Below are positions 48,630 to 57,060 of a stretch of DNA of 64,000 nt, piece after piece (the stretch's first letter is position 1; each line of letters opens with the position of its first letter). Source of the stretch: Microbulbifer agarilyticus (GTDB taxonomy: Bacteria; Pseudomonadota; Gammaproteobacteria; Pseudomonadales; Cellvibrionaceae); contig NZ_JAHVKO010000001.1 of NCBI RefSeq assembly GCF_019800665.1, forward strand, positions 620,001 to 684,000, given 5' to 3'. The notes beneath the pieces are model-generated. The model saw only the letters and a list, made by a program, of their open reading frames with translations. It was not told the DNA's origin and ran no database searches. Both the position numbers and the translations under genes were made by a program.

Positions 48630-49127
48630 ATGAGAATCTTCGTATTACTCTTAAGCGTTATTTTTTCACCTGCACTATTCGGTGAAAGTACTGGCTGGAG
48701 TACATACATTAGCGAGCATGGCTGGGCTACGGTTTCCGATACACGTGAGGGGAAGGGCTCACTCTCAGAAGCAATCGCTCTTGTTCCTGATGATGTTTGG
48801 CTAAAGCACTTTCGAACATTTCCGTCGGTGGGGGATGTTACAATACAAAATGAGCTGCATGATTTTTTAGCATCAAAATACCCAGAGCTTCACAATGAAG
48901 CCTTAGCGTCGGCTGGAAATATGCACAATCCTAAGGTGGTCGCTTTACGCGTAGCCTTTCAAGAGGCCTTGATGTTTACAAGCTTGGTCACGCGAATTAA
49001 CGCATCCCTCAAATCGAGGTGTGAGCGCATCACATCGGCCAGCTTCGAGAAGTTTACAATTCGTAATAGCGGCAACCAGCCTACTTATAGTGCTATGGTT
49101 TGGCTTAGTACCAAAAAGTGCACCTAA
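48630..49127 (+). CDS. cassette 1: secreted hypothetical protein
   Basis: A 165-residue protein with a clear Sec signal peptide (M-R-I-F-V-L-L-L-S-V-I-F, cleaved after L-F-G or later) and no recognised domain. ATG 48630 lies 11 bp after the attI junction. The stop TAA is inside the R'' box. As the first cassette it is the best placed for expression from the integron promoter. Function unknown. Confidence 0.75.
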   Translation: MRIFVLLLSVIFSPALFGESTGWSTYISEHGWATVSDTREGKGSLSEAIALVPDDVWLKHFRTFPSVGDVTIQNELHDFLASKYPELHNEALASAGNMHNPKVVALRVAFQEALMFTSLVTRINASLKSRCERITSASFEKFTIRNSGNQPTYSAMVWLSTKKCT

Positions 49128-49265
49128 CAAGGCCGGGCAATTTGCTACGGGCCTACGGCCCTCCGCGGGACAGCTTACCTTGTGCACCTTTTGCGCAGGT
49201 CGCTGCGCTCCCATTTTTGCGCAAAACGCGCACAAGGTAAGCTGCCCCTGCCGGCGGCGTTATAC
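49122..49265 (+). repeat. attC1
   Basis: R'' ACCTAAC at 49122, R' GTTATAC at 49259; 144 bp and strongly self-complementary (long-type site). Confidence 0.9.
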
Positions 49266-49278
49266 GTAGGTCAGAATT

Positions 49279-49578
49279 TTGACCCTTAATAATGCTATAT
49301 ATTCCACGCTATTTATTGTGGCCGTAACAATTGGTTTGTCGTTTTTCGCAGGCGTTGCTTATGCCTATACCTTATGTGGGCTCGCAGCTTTGATCGCCGT
49401 CGGCCACTTAATTACACTTGATGATGACATGCCGGGTGAATGGAGTAACCCGGAAGGTGACAAAAGTGTGTGGCACAGCTCTTTGGTCGTATTAGCGATA
49501 AAGTTTCTAGTGTTTGTTGTTTTTGTCATAGCCACATTGTCATTTCCATCATTAGCCAAGTATGGTGCTTGGTCATGA
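49279..49578 (+). CDS. cassette 2: small membrane protein
   Basis: A 99-residue protein with three likely membrane helices (about 5-22, 26-44 and 70-90) and an acidic loop between them. The only reasonable start is TTG 49279, 14 bp after the attC junction; GTG 49318 is an alternative. No family recognised. Confidence 0.6.
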   Translation: MTLNNAIYSTLFIVAVTIGLSFFAGVAYAYTLCGLAALIAVGHLITLDDDMPGEWSNPEGDKSVWHSSLVVLAIKFLVFVVFVIATLSFPSLAKYGAWS

Positions 49579-49585
49579 GTGAAAC

Positions 49586-49729
49586 GTATAACAAGGCCAG
49601 GCAAATAGCTCCAGGCCTACGGCCTTCCGCGGGACAGCTTACCTTGTGCACGTTTTGCGCTGGTCGCTATGCTCCCATTTTTGCGCAAAACGCGCACAAG
49701 GTAAGCTGCCCCTGCTGGCGGCGTTAAAT
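49586..49729 (+). repeat. attC2
   Basis: R'' GTATAAC at 49586 complements the R' bases at the start of its own cassette; R' GTTAAAT at 49723. 144 bp. Confidence 0.9.
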
Positions 49730-49732
49730 GTT

Positions 49733-50047
49733 ATGAGCATTGAAGATCAAAGCGTAATAGATGTAATCGGAGCCGCTAGTGACGGAACCGTTGATCTCAC
49801 CATTTCCAATCATTTGGAATGGAGTGAGAACAGCCTTTTTTTGTTGCAAGAAAAAATCAATAAGTATCTGGCATTCATTGAGTCTGGTGAAATTTACAGC
49901 GCATACCCTAATGCAAAGGGTAAAAATTTGAAAATCACGGTTGTTTGCAAGTATGAGCCCAGTTCTGAAGCCCTTCAGTTTCTTGAGCAATGTGCAAAAA
50001 TAATTAATGAGGCTGGCTTCGGGTTTCGTCATGAGGTCCACATTTAA
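49733..50047 (+). CDS. cassette 3: DUF6572-like protein
   Basis: A 104-residue soluble protein that resembles the DUF6572 family: an N-terminal V-I-D-V-I-G strand, L-T-I-S-N-H-L-E-W, L-L-Q-E-K-I-N-K-Y-L-A-F-I-E-S-G-E-I-Y and a final G-F-x-F segment. ATG 49733 follows the attC2 junction by 9 bp. The stop is in R''. Function of the family is unknown. Confidence 0.7.
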   Translation: MSIEDQSVIDVIGAASDGTVDLTISNHLEWSENSLFLLQEKINKYLAFIESGEIYSAYPNAKGKNLKITVVCKYEPSSEALQFLEQCAKIINEAGFGFRHEVHI

Positions 50048-50185
50048 CAAAGCCAGGCAAAATGCTCCGGGCCTTCGGCCCTCCGCGGGACAGCTTACCT
50101 TATGCACGTTTTGCACGGGTCGCTGCGCTCCCATTTTCGCGCAAATCGCGCATAAGGCAAGCTGCCCCTGCTGGCGGCGTTATTG
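50042..50185 (+). repeat. attC3
   Basis: R'' ATTTAAC at 50042, R' GTTATTG at 50179; 144 bp. Confidence 0.9.
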
Positions 50186-50468
50186 GTGCCGGTCGGTATT
50201 TTTTTGTTTTTCGTGGTTGCTGAAATTTTAGTGCCACTAAATAGCTTCCAATATTGAGCCGTTTTGGCCGGTTGCTATTCAATCAGATCCGTTCCTAGAG
50301 TGTTCGGTCTGTTTCAGTAGAAGAGGGCAGTCCGGAGTTATCTTCTGGGGTGCCACTAAGATGGAAAATAGTTGAGGAAAGTGCGGTATTCTTTCCTCGT
50401 AAATTTTAGGCAGTGGCCAGCCAAGTCGTGGCTGGCATAGTGCTAGTAGCTGGTTCAGAGTGCGGCCG
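50180..50468 (+). other. cassette 4 body: ORF-less cassette, family copy A
   Basis: No plausible ORF exists on either strand in these 289 bp. The sequence is clearly related to 55121-55408 and 55547-55832. Two hairpins are shared: hairpin 1 (50374-50381 with 50391-50398, invariant loop TGCGGTATT) and hairpin 2 (50416-50423 with 50429-50436, loop AGTCG). Other shared blocks include TTGGCCGGTTGCTATTCAA and GTTCCTAGAGTGTTCG. A structured RNA or a regulatory cassette is likely. Integron-borne sRNAs such as sRNA-Xcc1 are known; whether this is related cannot be judged here. Confidence 0.7.
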
Positions 50469-50566
50469 CAATAACCAGGCTAGGCAAGATCGCCCAAGGC
50501 CCCTGCGGGGCCCCGGGCTGGACAGCCTACGCTGCGCTCCGGCTGCCCCTGCTAGCGGCGTTAGGA
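50469..50566 (+). repeat. attC4 (short type)
   Basis: R'' CAATAAC at 50469, R' GTTAGGA at 50560; only 98 bp with a different stem, shared with attC14. Confidence 0.88.
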
Positions 50567-50579
50567 TCCTACGGTTGTT

Positions 50580-51140
50580 ATGCAAAGCATTACTATTACA
50601 TGTTCGATTTTGATACTGATTGGATTGGTAGGGTTCTATTCTCAGGATCTAGTTCATAGCCAAACTAGTATCATTAGAGATCCTGCTGCTGAGGAAATAT
50701 CTCCCGCTCTAGCTAACTTATTGGAGTCAGGAAGCATTTTTGAACGTAAATCAGAAGAAGAGATTTTAAGGTTCTCACTTTACAGATCATTCGACAATCC
50801 GGTTTGGATAACATTGAATTTCAGTAATGAACTGATGTTGATTGAGTCATATAGGGACGAGTCAGATCCGTATACAGATAAAGTGATCGACCTAAGTGTC
50901 AAGTTAGATTCTCAGTATGTACGGTCAGTGAAAGAGAAAGTTGTGAAGTCGTATTTGGCTTCAGAGGGTATGCAAAGTGAAAATGGTCTAGATGGATCCA
51001 CTTGGATAGTAGAATTAGCCTGGCAGGGCAAGTATTACACTAGTGATCTTTGGAGTCCTGATTTTGGTCCAGAATACCAGCTAGGGCATCAGTTGTTTGC
51101 CAGAGCTCAACGCTACGCGTCACTTGGCCGCCTGTACTGA
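50580..51140 (+). CDS. cassette 5: hypothetical protein with N-terminal membrane anchor or signal
   Basis: A 186-residue protein with a hydrophobic N-terminus (residues 5-20) and a soluble remainder without recognised motifs. ATG 50580 lies 14 bp after the attC4 junction. It follows an ORF-less cassette, which might supply a promoter or RNA. AT-rich compared with the chromosomal backbone. Confidence 0.65.
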   Translation: MQSITITCSILILIGLVGFYSQDLVHSQTSIIRDPAAEEISPALANLLESGSIFERKSEEEILRFSLYRSFDNPVWITLNFSNELMLIESYRDESDPYTDKVIDLSVKLDSQYVRSVKEKVVKSYLASEGMQSENGLDGSTWIVELAWQGKYYTSDLWSPDFGPEYQLGHQLFARAQRYASLGRLY

Positions 51141-51284
51141 TCCTAACAAGCACAGGCAATGTGCTCCGGCCCTTCGGGCCTCCGCGGGACGTCTTACCTT
51201 GTGCGCATTTTGCGCAGGTCGCTACGCTCCCAGTTTTGCGCAAAATGCGCACAAGGCAAGCCGCCCCTGCTGTGGGCGTTAAAT
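51141..51284 (+). repeat. attC5
   Basis: R'' TCCTAAC at 51141, R' GTTAAAT at 51278; 144 bp, CTGTGGGCGTT subtype. Confidence 0.9.
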
Positions 51285-51290
51285 GTCACT

Positions 51291-51698
51291 ATGAATATCG
51301 AGCAAGTATTTGAAGAATCCTTGGCAGAAGTTGAGGCGAAAGGGTTCGATTCGGTGAACGAGCCTATCCGCGTATTGGCAACAATATGGGCTGTAGAGGC
51401 TGAGGTAAATAATGGAGGTTTCGATCAGTTATTTCATAACTCTGCTGGAGATATTGCGCATTATGCGGCAATAGCTTTCAATTCCATTGGGGCGCTGAAG
51501 ATGGCATCCATTTCACAGAAGGCACTAGATATATTCGGCGAAGGTGGCCCGCCCAAGAACCGAAATGCTCGTATTGCAGCTTTGGAAGCTATGCCGGAAG
51601 AATATGAAGAGCGTCTTAATGAGCTCGATGAGGAGTTCTTTGAGTACCCTGATAATGTCCAAAATCTAGTGTCTTCGTACGTGGAGTCAAACTTCTAG
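51291..51698 (+). CDS. cassette 6: DUF4375 (DMP19-like) protein
   Basis: A 135-residue soluble protein resembling the DUF4375/DMP19 family, with the characteristic N-G-G-F-D-Q-L-F-H-N-S-A-G-D motif around residue 40-55 and an acidic C-terminal half. ATG 51291 follows the attC5 junction by 12 bp; the longer ORF runs back through the attC and is an artefact. DMP19 relatives have been proposed to bind or mimic DNA-binding partners; role here unknown. Confidence 0.7.
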   Translation: MNIEQVFEESLAEVEAKGFDSVNEPIRVLATIWAVEAEVNNGGFDQLFHNSAGDIAHYAAIAFNSIGALKMASISQKALDIFGEGGPPKNRNARIAALEAMPEEYEERLNELDEEFFEYPDNVQNLVSSYVESNF

Positions 51699-51705
51699 CT
51701 ACGAC

Positions 51706-51850
51706 ATTTAACAAAGCCAGGCAATGAAGCTCCGGGCCTTCGGCCCTCCGCGGGACAGCTTACCTTGTGCACCTTTTGCGCAGGTCGCTATGCTCCCATT
51801 TTTGCGCAAAACGCGCACAAAGTAAGCTGCCCCTGCTGGCGGCGTTAGGC
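51706..51850 (+). repeat. attC6
   Basis: R'' ATTTAAC at 51706, R' GTTAGGC at 51844; 145 bp. Confidence 0.9.
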
Positions 51851-51864
51851 GTAATGGAGAGATC

Positions 51865-52368
51865 ATGCCGGATAGTGTACCGATGGTATCAGCTGCATTA
51901 TGGACAGTTTCACTTATGATCCTGTCTGCGGGTGTCGCTGCTAAAATTGCGGTCGCCCAATATAAAGCAAACCAAAAATACGATCGACACCATGAAAATA
52001 TAGTGATATTTCTCGGTTGCCTGCGAAATCTAAAGGAGTCTCTGCTTTACTCAATAAATATAGATGCAAAAACAGAGCAGCTAAAGCAACTTGGAAAGAC
52101 ACAAGAAGAAATAGATCAAGAACACAAGCTGCACGCATACAGTTTTGAAGCTATCTCGTTACAGCTACAGCGGTTTGAAGCAGAATCTCATTACCTATTT
52201 CCGGCAAGTATTCGAAAATACGCAAACATGGTAGTAACGCATCTTAAAAATTTTGCATTATCTCCAGATCAAGAAAAACAGGCTGAACGTAACAAGGTTT
52301 TACGCTTAATGAGCGATGTTGACGGGATAATCAGAGCGGTATCAAAAACCGCAGATGCTTCCGCCTAA
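51865..52368 (+). CDS. cassette 7: membrane-anchored hypothetical protein
   Basis: A 167-residue protein with one N-terminal membrane helix (about 8-30) followed by a long helical, Gln/Lys/Glu-rich region that may form a coiled coil. No family recognised. The stop lies in the R'' box. Confidence 0.65.
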   Translation: MPDSVPMVSAALWTVSLMILSAGVAAKIAVAQYKANQKYDRHHENIVIFLGCLRNLKESLLYSINIDAKTEQLKQLGKTQEEIDQEHKLHAYSFEAISLQLQRFEAESHYLFPASIRKYANMVVTHLKNFALSPDQEKQAERNKVLRLMSDVDGIIRAVSKTADASA

Positions 52369-52479
52369 CAAGGCACTGCAAAGGGACGGCTTATTTTGTG
52401 CACTTTATGTGCAGTCGCTACGCTCCATTTTTGCACATAAACCACACAAATTAAGCCGCCCCTGAGCGCGGCGTTAGGT
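52363..52479 (+). repeat. attC7 (intermediate length)
   Basis: R'' GCCTAAC at 52363, R' GTTAGGT at 52473; 117 bp, lacking the CTCCGCGGGAC block of its neighbours. Confidence 0.88.
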
Positions 52480-52482
52480 GAA

Positions 52483-52896
52483 ATGAAGAAGATCATACTA
52501 ATAGCCATTCTCTTTCCTCTGATAAGCCATGCAGAGCAAGATGTCGTATTTGAATGCCAGCCCATTGAAGGCCAGGTTAGCTTTCGAGTTAAAGGCAATT
52601 TCAACGAAACGGGCCAAGGTGAGCGAATTGGCCACGCACATAGTTATCTAGCATTCGGCAACCCGGAATCTATCGAGGGCTGTCGTGTTCCGTGGTTTGA
52701 GAAGTTTCCATTAAATGGCTCGACCAGTGTCAAATTTTTACTCCATGGGCATGAGTATATGCCGGGTTGTATACAGCGACTTCAAATACCACAGAATTCT
52801 GGGGTGGGCTTCATGTGGGTAGAGCTCAAAGAAAACTCGCTTATAAAAAGCAAGGCTGTAAAGGCGCATTGCGAGGTTACAAGGAATGCGCAGTAA
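52483..52896 (+). CDS. cassette 8: secreted hypothetical protein
   Basis: A 137-residue protein with a short signal peptide (ending S-H-A) and four Cys residues in the mature part, compatible with two disulfides in the periplasm. No domain recognised. ATG 52483 is 9 bp after the attC7 junction. Confidence 0.68.
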   Translation: MKKIILIAILFPLISHAEQDVVFECQPIEGQVSFRVKGNFNETGQGERIGHAHSYLAFGNPESIEGCRVPWFEKFPLNGSTSVKFLLHGHEYMPGCIQRLQIPQNSGVGFMWVELKENSLIKSKAVKAHCEVTRNAQ

Positions 52897-52898
52897 TC

Positions 52899-53042
52899 AC
52901 CTAACAAACACAGGCAGTGAAGCTGCGGCCCCTCGGGCCTCCGCGGGACGGCTTACCTTATGCACGTTTTGCGCGGTCGCTTCGCTCCCATTTTCGCGCA
53001 AATCGCGCATAAGATAAGCCGCCCCTGCTGTGGGCGTTATGT
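52899..53042 (+). repeat. attC8
   Basis: R'' ACCTAAC at 52899, R' GTTATGT at 53036; 144 bp, CTGTGGGCGTT subtype. Confidence 0.9.
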
Positions 53043-53045
53043 GGC

Positions 53046-53396
53046 ATGACTAAGTACGACGCAGTCGAAAGAATACGAAAATCAATTGACTCTGGAGCTC
53101 AAGTAATTACTCCGAAGGGATTGATTTATGAAAAGTATGTTGAAAGTCAGACACAGTTTTTATTGGATCATGTAATTGAGCCAGTTCAGGCAAAGGTCAC
53201 GTCCGCTTGTTTTCCTGAATATGACTTTGAGAATTACAAAAATAGTGAGGTTTGGTGTATCGCTAGATCAGGTAACAGCTGGCTTCTTCACAACGTAAAT
53301 GAAAACGAATTTGCGCTAGGGTTTGGAGAGAGTGAAGCAAGCATCAGTATGCTGGGGTTTTCATCACCAGATGCCCTAGCGGAGTGGCTAGGCTAA
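53046..53396 (+). CDS. cassette 9: hypothetical soluble protein
   Basis: A 116-residue cytoplasmic-type protein with no signal peptide or recognised motif. ATG 53046 is nine bases after the cassette junction. Its R'' box (CCATAAC) departs by one base from the complement of its own R' (ACATAAC). Confidence 0.62.
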   Translation: MTKYDAVERIRKSIDSGAQVITPKGLIYEKYVESQTQFLLDHVIEPVQAKVTSACFPEYDFENYKNSEVWCIARSGNSWLLHNVNENEFALGFGESEASISMLGFSSPDALAEWLG

Positions 53397-53400
53397 TGCC

Positions 53401-53544
53401 CCATAACAATCACAGGCAGTATGCTACGGCCCTTCGGGCCTCCGCGGGACGGCTTACCTTGTGCACCTTTTGCGCGGGTCGCTATGCTCCCATTTTCGCG
53501 CAAAAGGCGCACAAGGTAAGCCGCCCCTGCTGTGGGCGTTATGT
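53401..53544 (+). repeat. attC9
   Basis: R'' CCATAAC at 53401 (one base off the expected complement), R' GTTATGT at 53538; 144 bp. Confidence 0.88.
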
Positions 53545-53555
53545 GGCAAACATAA

Positions 53556-53888
53556 ATGCGTGAATTGACTGAAAGTGAAGTGACAGAGCTGCAATGGGGA
53601 GACGCCGAGTTCACTGGCTACTATTGGGATTCCGAGCTAAAAGATCCAGCGCTAGTAATTCGAGTTAAGCCTTCTAAATCTACTTTCCAGGAATTGATTT
53701 GCTTCTGGGCCACAAACCTGAATTTGAACCTAAATTACTTGGATCAAGTGGGCTCTTTACGTACATGGGCGGTAACCTTTGAAAGCCTGCCAGAGGGAAG
53801 ATGGCGTGTACTTTTTGATTTTGCTGGCCAGGGAAGTGTCGAGTTTGAGTGCAACAGTCTGGCAATACGCTCCGCGCTCGGTGCCTAA
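53556..53888 (+). CDS. cassette 10: hypothetical soluble protein
   Basis: A 110-residue protein with many Trp and Phe residues and no signal peptide. No family recognised. ATG 53556 is 17 bp after the cassette junction. Confidence 0.62.
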   Translation: MRELTESEVTELQWGDAEFTGYYWDSELKDPALVIRVKPSKSTFQELICFWATNLNLNLNYLDQVGSLRTWAVTFESLPEGRWRVLFDFAGQGSVEFECNSLAIRSALGA

Positions 53889-53891
53889 GCC

Positions 53892-54035
53892 ACATAACAA
53901 ACACAAGCAGAATGCTCCGGCCCTTCGGGCCTCCGCGGGACGCCCAACGCTACGCACGTTTTGTGCAGGTCGCTGCGCTCCCAGTTTCGCACAAAACGTG
54001 CATAGCATTGGTCGCCCCTGTTGTGGGCGTTAGGC
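53892..54035 (+). repeat. attC10
   Basis: R'' ACATAAC at 53892, R' GTTAGGC at 54029; 144 bp, of the subtype with GCATAGCATTGG in the stem. Confidence 0.9.
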
Positions 54036-54042
54036 TATTCGA

Positions 54043-54387
54043 GTGAAATCGATAAAAAATATAAAATATGTTCTATACGCTGTGATAGCAGCAGGGTTTA
54101 CGGGATTGATTTACGGAGCGATGATTGGCGCAGTTCCAGAAGGAGATTCGAAAATCGCAGCATCCGTAATGAGTTTGGCAATGCTAATGCCGATAAATGC
54201 GGCAGTTGGCTATCTGAGTTGCAGGAACCTTTCTGCTTCAGTGTCTTGGCCGTATCCTGTTGTTGCATTCTCAATATGGTGGTTATATTACTTGCTGCTT
54301 CCGAGGCAAGTGATTGCGAATTATCTGGTAATAGGCGTTGTTTTTATTTTGTGTATTATCGGTGCTCGGCAGGGTAGGAAAGCCTAA
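54043..54387 (+). CDS. cassette 11: small membrane protein
   Basis: A 114-residue protein with four likely membrane helices (about 7-25, 38-56, 65-83 and 88-106). Start is GTG 54043, 13 bp after the junction. The stop is within R''. Family unknown. Confidence 0.65.
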   Translation: MKSIKNIKYVLYAVIAAGFTGLIYGAMIGAVPEGDSKIAASVMSLAMLMPINAAVGYLSCRNLSASVSWPYPVVAFSIWWLYYLLLPRQVIANYLVIGVVFILCIIGARQGRKA

Positions 54388-54525
54388 CAAGGCCGGGCAA
54401 TTTGCTCCGGGCCTGCGGCCCTCCGCGGGACAGCTTACCTTGTGCACCTTTTGCGCAGGTCGCTTTGCTCCCATTTTTGCGCAAAACGCGCACAAGGTAA
54501 GCTGCCCCTGCCGGCGGCGTTAGGG
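54382..54525 (+). repeat. attC11
   Basis: R'' GCCTAAC at 54382, R' GTTAGGG at 54519; 144 bp, nearly identical to attC1. Confidence 0.9.
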
Positions 54526-54544
54526 TAACCAGAGAAAGAAGAGC

Positions 54545-54979
54545 ATGAAATATTTTGATAGAACAATGACGAAAGCACTGCTGGCTTTGTCGGCCATTGT
54601 GTTATTTATTTTCACTGTTCAGTTTTTAGATCCAGGAGAGTTCAGCACACTAAACTTGTCAATCGGACTTTTATTCGATCTACTTTGGGCCGGCCTTCTC
54701 ATTTTGGCTCTTCGCGCAGTTAAGGAGTACAAGCTCAACTCAGAAGATATGTCTGTTTGGGCTTTTCTTTGGAGAGTATTAATTGCCAAATACTTGGGGT
54801 TATTTTTGTCAATTTTTGCTTTTCTACTTTTACCTGTGCGCTTCGAAATGCCATCATTGGAATACACGCTATTCATGTATCCATTAGCAATCATATTTTC
54901 GGTAAGCGTTTTGTGGTTGTTGTTTTCTACAAATAGATTACTTCAGCTTAAGTGGGCAATGGGTGCGGTGCGTGGGTAA
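54545..54979 (+). CDS. cassette 12: membrane protein
   Basis: A 144-residue protein with four likely membrane helices (about 10-27, 38-58, 75-97 and 108-128). AT-rich coding sequence. No family recognised. ATG 54545 follows an AGAGAAAGAAGAG purine run that can serve as ribosome binding site. Confidence 0.66.
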   Translation: MKYFDRTMTKALLALSAIVLFIFTVQFLDPGEFSTLNLSIGLLFDLLWAGLLILALRAVKEYKLNSEDMSVWAFLWRVLIAKYLGLFLSIFAFLLLPVRFEMPSLEYTLFMYPLAIIFSVSVLWLLFSTNRLLQLKWAMGAVRG

Positions 54980-54981
54980 TA

Positions 54982-55126
54982 TCCTAACAAACACGGGCAG
55001 TGAAGCTCCGGCCCTTCGGTCCTCCGCGGGACGGCTTACCTTATGCACGTTTTGCGCAGTTCGCTTCGCTCTCATTTTCGCGCAAATCGCGCATAAGGTA
55101 AGCCGCCCCTGCCGTGGGCGTTATGG
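54982..55126 (+). repeat. attC12
   Basis: R'' TCCTAAC at 54982 (one base off the complement of its own R'), R' GTTATGG at 55120; 145 bp. Confidence 0.88.
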
Positions 55127-55408
55127 TGCCGGTCAGTATTTTTTGGTTTTTCCTGGTTTCTGAAACTTCAGTGCCACTAAATAGCATCCAGTATTGAGCC
55201 GCTTTGGCCGGTTGCTATTCAAGCATGTTCGTTCCTAGAGTGTTCGCTCTGGTTCGGTAGAAGATGGTTGTCCGCTGCAGTATCGTGGAGTGCCAATAAG
55301 ATAATAATTTTCTGGGGAAAGTGCGGTATTCTTTCTTCGTAATTTATGGGCAGTGGCCAGCCAAGCCGTGGCTGGCAAAGTGCCAATAGGTAGTCCGGAG
55401 CGCGTCAG
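55121..55408 (+). other. cassette 13 body: ORF-less cassette, family copy B
   Basis: 288 bp without a plausible ORF, related along its whole length to copies A and C. Hairpin 1 is 55314-55321 with 55331-55338 around the invariant TGCGGTATT loop; its arms differ from copy A at two places, each turning a Watson-Crick pair into G-U. Hairpin 2 is 55356-55363 with 55369-55376, loop AGCCG. Unlike copies A and C it is followed by a long-type attC. Confidence 0.7.
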
Positions 55409-55552
55409 CCATAACCAGGCCAGGCAGTAAAGCTCCGGGCCTTCGGCCCTCCGCGGGACGCCTTACCTTATGCACTTTTTGCGCGGTCGCTTCGCTCCCA
55501 TTTTCGCGCAAAAAGCGCACAAGGTAAGTCGCCCCTGCTGGCGGCGTTATGG
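55409..55552 (+). repeat. attC13
   Basis: R'' CCATAAC at 55409, R' GTTATGG at 55546; 144 bp long-type site behind an ORF-less cassette whose relatives use the 98-bp type. Confidence 0.9.
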
Positions 55553-55832
55553 TGCCGGTCGGTATTTTTTTGTTTTCAGTGGTTGCTAAAATTTAGTGCC
55601 GCAAAATAGCTTCCAACATTGAGCCAGTTTGGCCGGTTGCTATTCAATCAAGTTCGTTCCTAGAGCGTTCGTTCTGGTTAAGTAGAATAGGGTATTCCTG
55701 AGTAATCTTATGGAGTGCCAGTAAGATAAAAAATGATTGGGGGAAGTGCGGTATTCTTTCCTCTTAAATTTAGGCAGTGGCCAGCCAAGTCGTGGCTGGC
55801 AAAGTGCTAGTAGGTAGTCCGGAGTGCGTCAG
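55547..55832 (+). other. cassette 14 body: ORF-less cassette, family copy C
   Basis: 286 bp without a plausible ORF, directly adjacent to copy B. Hairpin 1 (55739-55746 with 55756-55763) keeps eight pairs although its left arm reads GGGGGAAG instead of GAGGAAAG; hairpin 2 is 55780-55787 with 55793-55800. Two A/G changes are absorbed as G-U pairs. Confidence 0.7.
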
Positions 55833-55930
55833 CCATAACCAGGCTAGGCAGGATCGCCCAGTGCCCCTGCGGGGCCCCGGGCTGGACAGCCTACGCTACG
55901 CTCCGGCTGCCCCTGCTAGCAACGTTATGA
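55833..55930 (+). repeat. attC14 (short type)
   Basis: R'' CCATAAC at 55833, R' GTTATGA at 55924; 98 bp, closely related to attC4. Confidence 0.88.
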
Positions 55931-55945
55931 CTACGGGGCACCTCA

Positions 55946-56485
55946 GTGATACCTGCAGAGCTGGATGATCAAACCAAAGGGGAGATTATTGAAAGGCAGA
56001 GCACTTTCCTCCGGTTTGTTACACCTGACTTTCTTCAATATAAGATCGATTATATTAAAAAGAAGGAATTTCTGATTGATGAATTGAACTTCCGTGGAGT
56101 TCAAGTAGTGACGGTTCACCCACTGCTTGTGCACTACGAACAACCGATTCTAGATATTTACATTTCTTCAAAGGCTGAAAATTCCTCTGACTTGGCTAAG
56201 GAATTTTCAGATATGGTAAGTACTGAGTTTGGTGGTTGGCGCACAGTGCATGAGTGTTTTAACCCTGAGTGCAGTATCGAGTCGATATTGGCGGGTGGTT
56301 ACGGTCTTTTATATAGAGGTCCTAACGTTCTTGGCCAAAAAGTAATTTCCAAGTTAGAGAAAAATGGGATTAAACTTTCGAGCGGATTACTAAAGGTAAG
56401 GCCAATCCATATACCCAAAGTTCTTCTGTTGGGGGCTAATGCCATAGTAGCGGAGGACTTCCATGGTCGGAGGGATAAGTCATAA
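55946..56485 (+). CDS. cassette 15: hypothetical soluble protein
   Basis: A 179-residue protein without signal peptide or known motif; mixed alpha/beta composition. It starts at GTG 55946, after GGGG at 55935-55938, and ends with a stop supplied by R''. It follows two ORF-less cassettes. Confidence 0.6.
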   Translation: MIPAELDDQTKGEIIERQSTFLRFVTPDFLQYKIDYIKKKEFLIDELNFRGVQVVTVHPLLVHYEQPILDIYISSKAENSSDLAKEFSDMVSTEFGGWRTVHECFNPECSIESILAGGYGLLYRGPNVLGQKVISKLEKNGIKLSSGLLKVRPIHIPKVLLLGANAIVAEDFHGRRDKS

Positions 56486-56623
56486 CAAACGCAAGCAGTA
56501 TGCTACGGCCCTTCGGGCCTCCGCGGGACGACCAACGCTATGCACATTTTGTGCGGGTCGCTACGCTCCCAGTTTCGCACAAAATGTGCATAGCATTGGT
56601 CGCCCCTGTTGCGGGCGTTATGT
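56480..56623 (+). repeat. attC15
   Basis: R'' TCATAAC at 56480, R' GTTATGT at 56617; 144 bp, GCATAGCATTGG subtype. Confidence 0.9.
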
Positions 56624-56655
56624 GCTACAGGAAAGGTTCATAGGCCAAGCAACGA

Positions 56656-57060
56656 ATGAATATTGTTGAGCTAGATATATATTCGGATAGGGCATCTGAA
56701 CTCTATTCATTGCTGAATAGACAGTGGCCGGAGTTAGAGAGTTTTGAGCGAGAAAGGTTTGGTTTACAAATCCCGAATCCCTTGGCGGCGATTGAAGATG
56801 GTAAGCTAATCGGCGGCCTTTCCTTTACTTCTTACAAAGAGCCGCTAGGTGAGAAAATTCGAGTCTGGATAAACGCACTTTTTGTGAAACCAAAGTATCG
56901 GGGAAAGCGTGCTGCTTCCACGTTGCTCCAGGCAGCGGTTTTTCGTGAAGGGTGTTTGTTCGCTCTTACTGAGGTACCAAAGTTGTATACAAATATTGGA
57001 TGGAAAGTGGTTTCTACTAGTGCAGAGGGTGCCATAGTTCAGCATGTCCAACGCACATAA
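56656..57060 (+). CDS. cassette 16: GNAT-family N-acetyltransferase
   Basis: The 134-residue protein has the GNAT core: I-N-A-L-F-V-K-P-K-Y-R-G-K-R-A-A (strand 4 and acetyl-CoA loop, about 72-88) followed by a helix and a C-terminal Y-x-x-x-G-W segment. The acceptor substrate is unknown. ATG 56656 lies 39 bp after the junction. GNAT genes are frequent integron cargo. Confidence 0.82.
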   Translation: MNIVELDIYSDRASELYSLLNRQWPELESFERERFGLQIPNPLAAIEDGKLIGGLSFTSYKEPLGEKIRVWINALFVKPKYRGKRAASTLLQAAVFREGCLFALTEVPKLYTNIGWKVVSTSAEGAIVQHVQRT

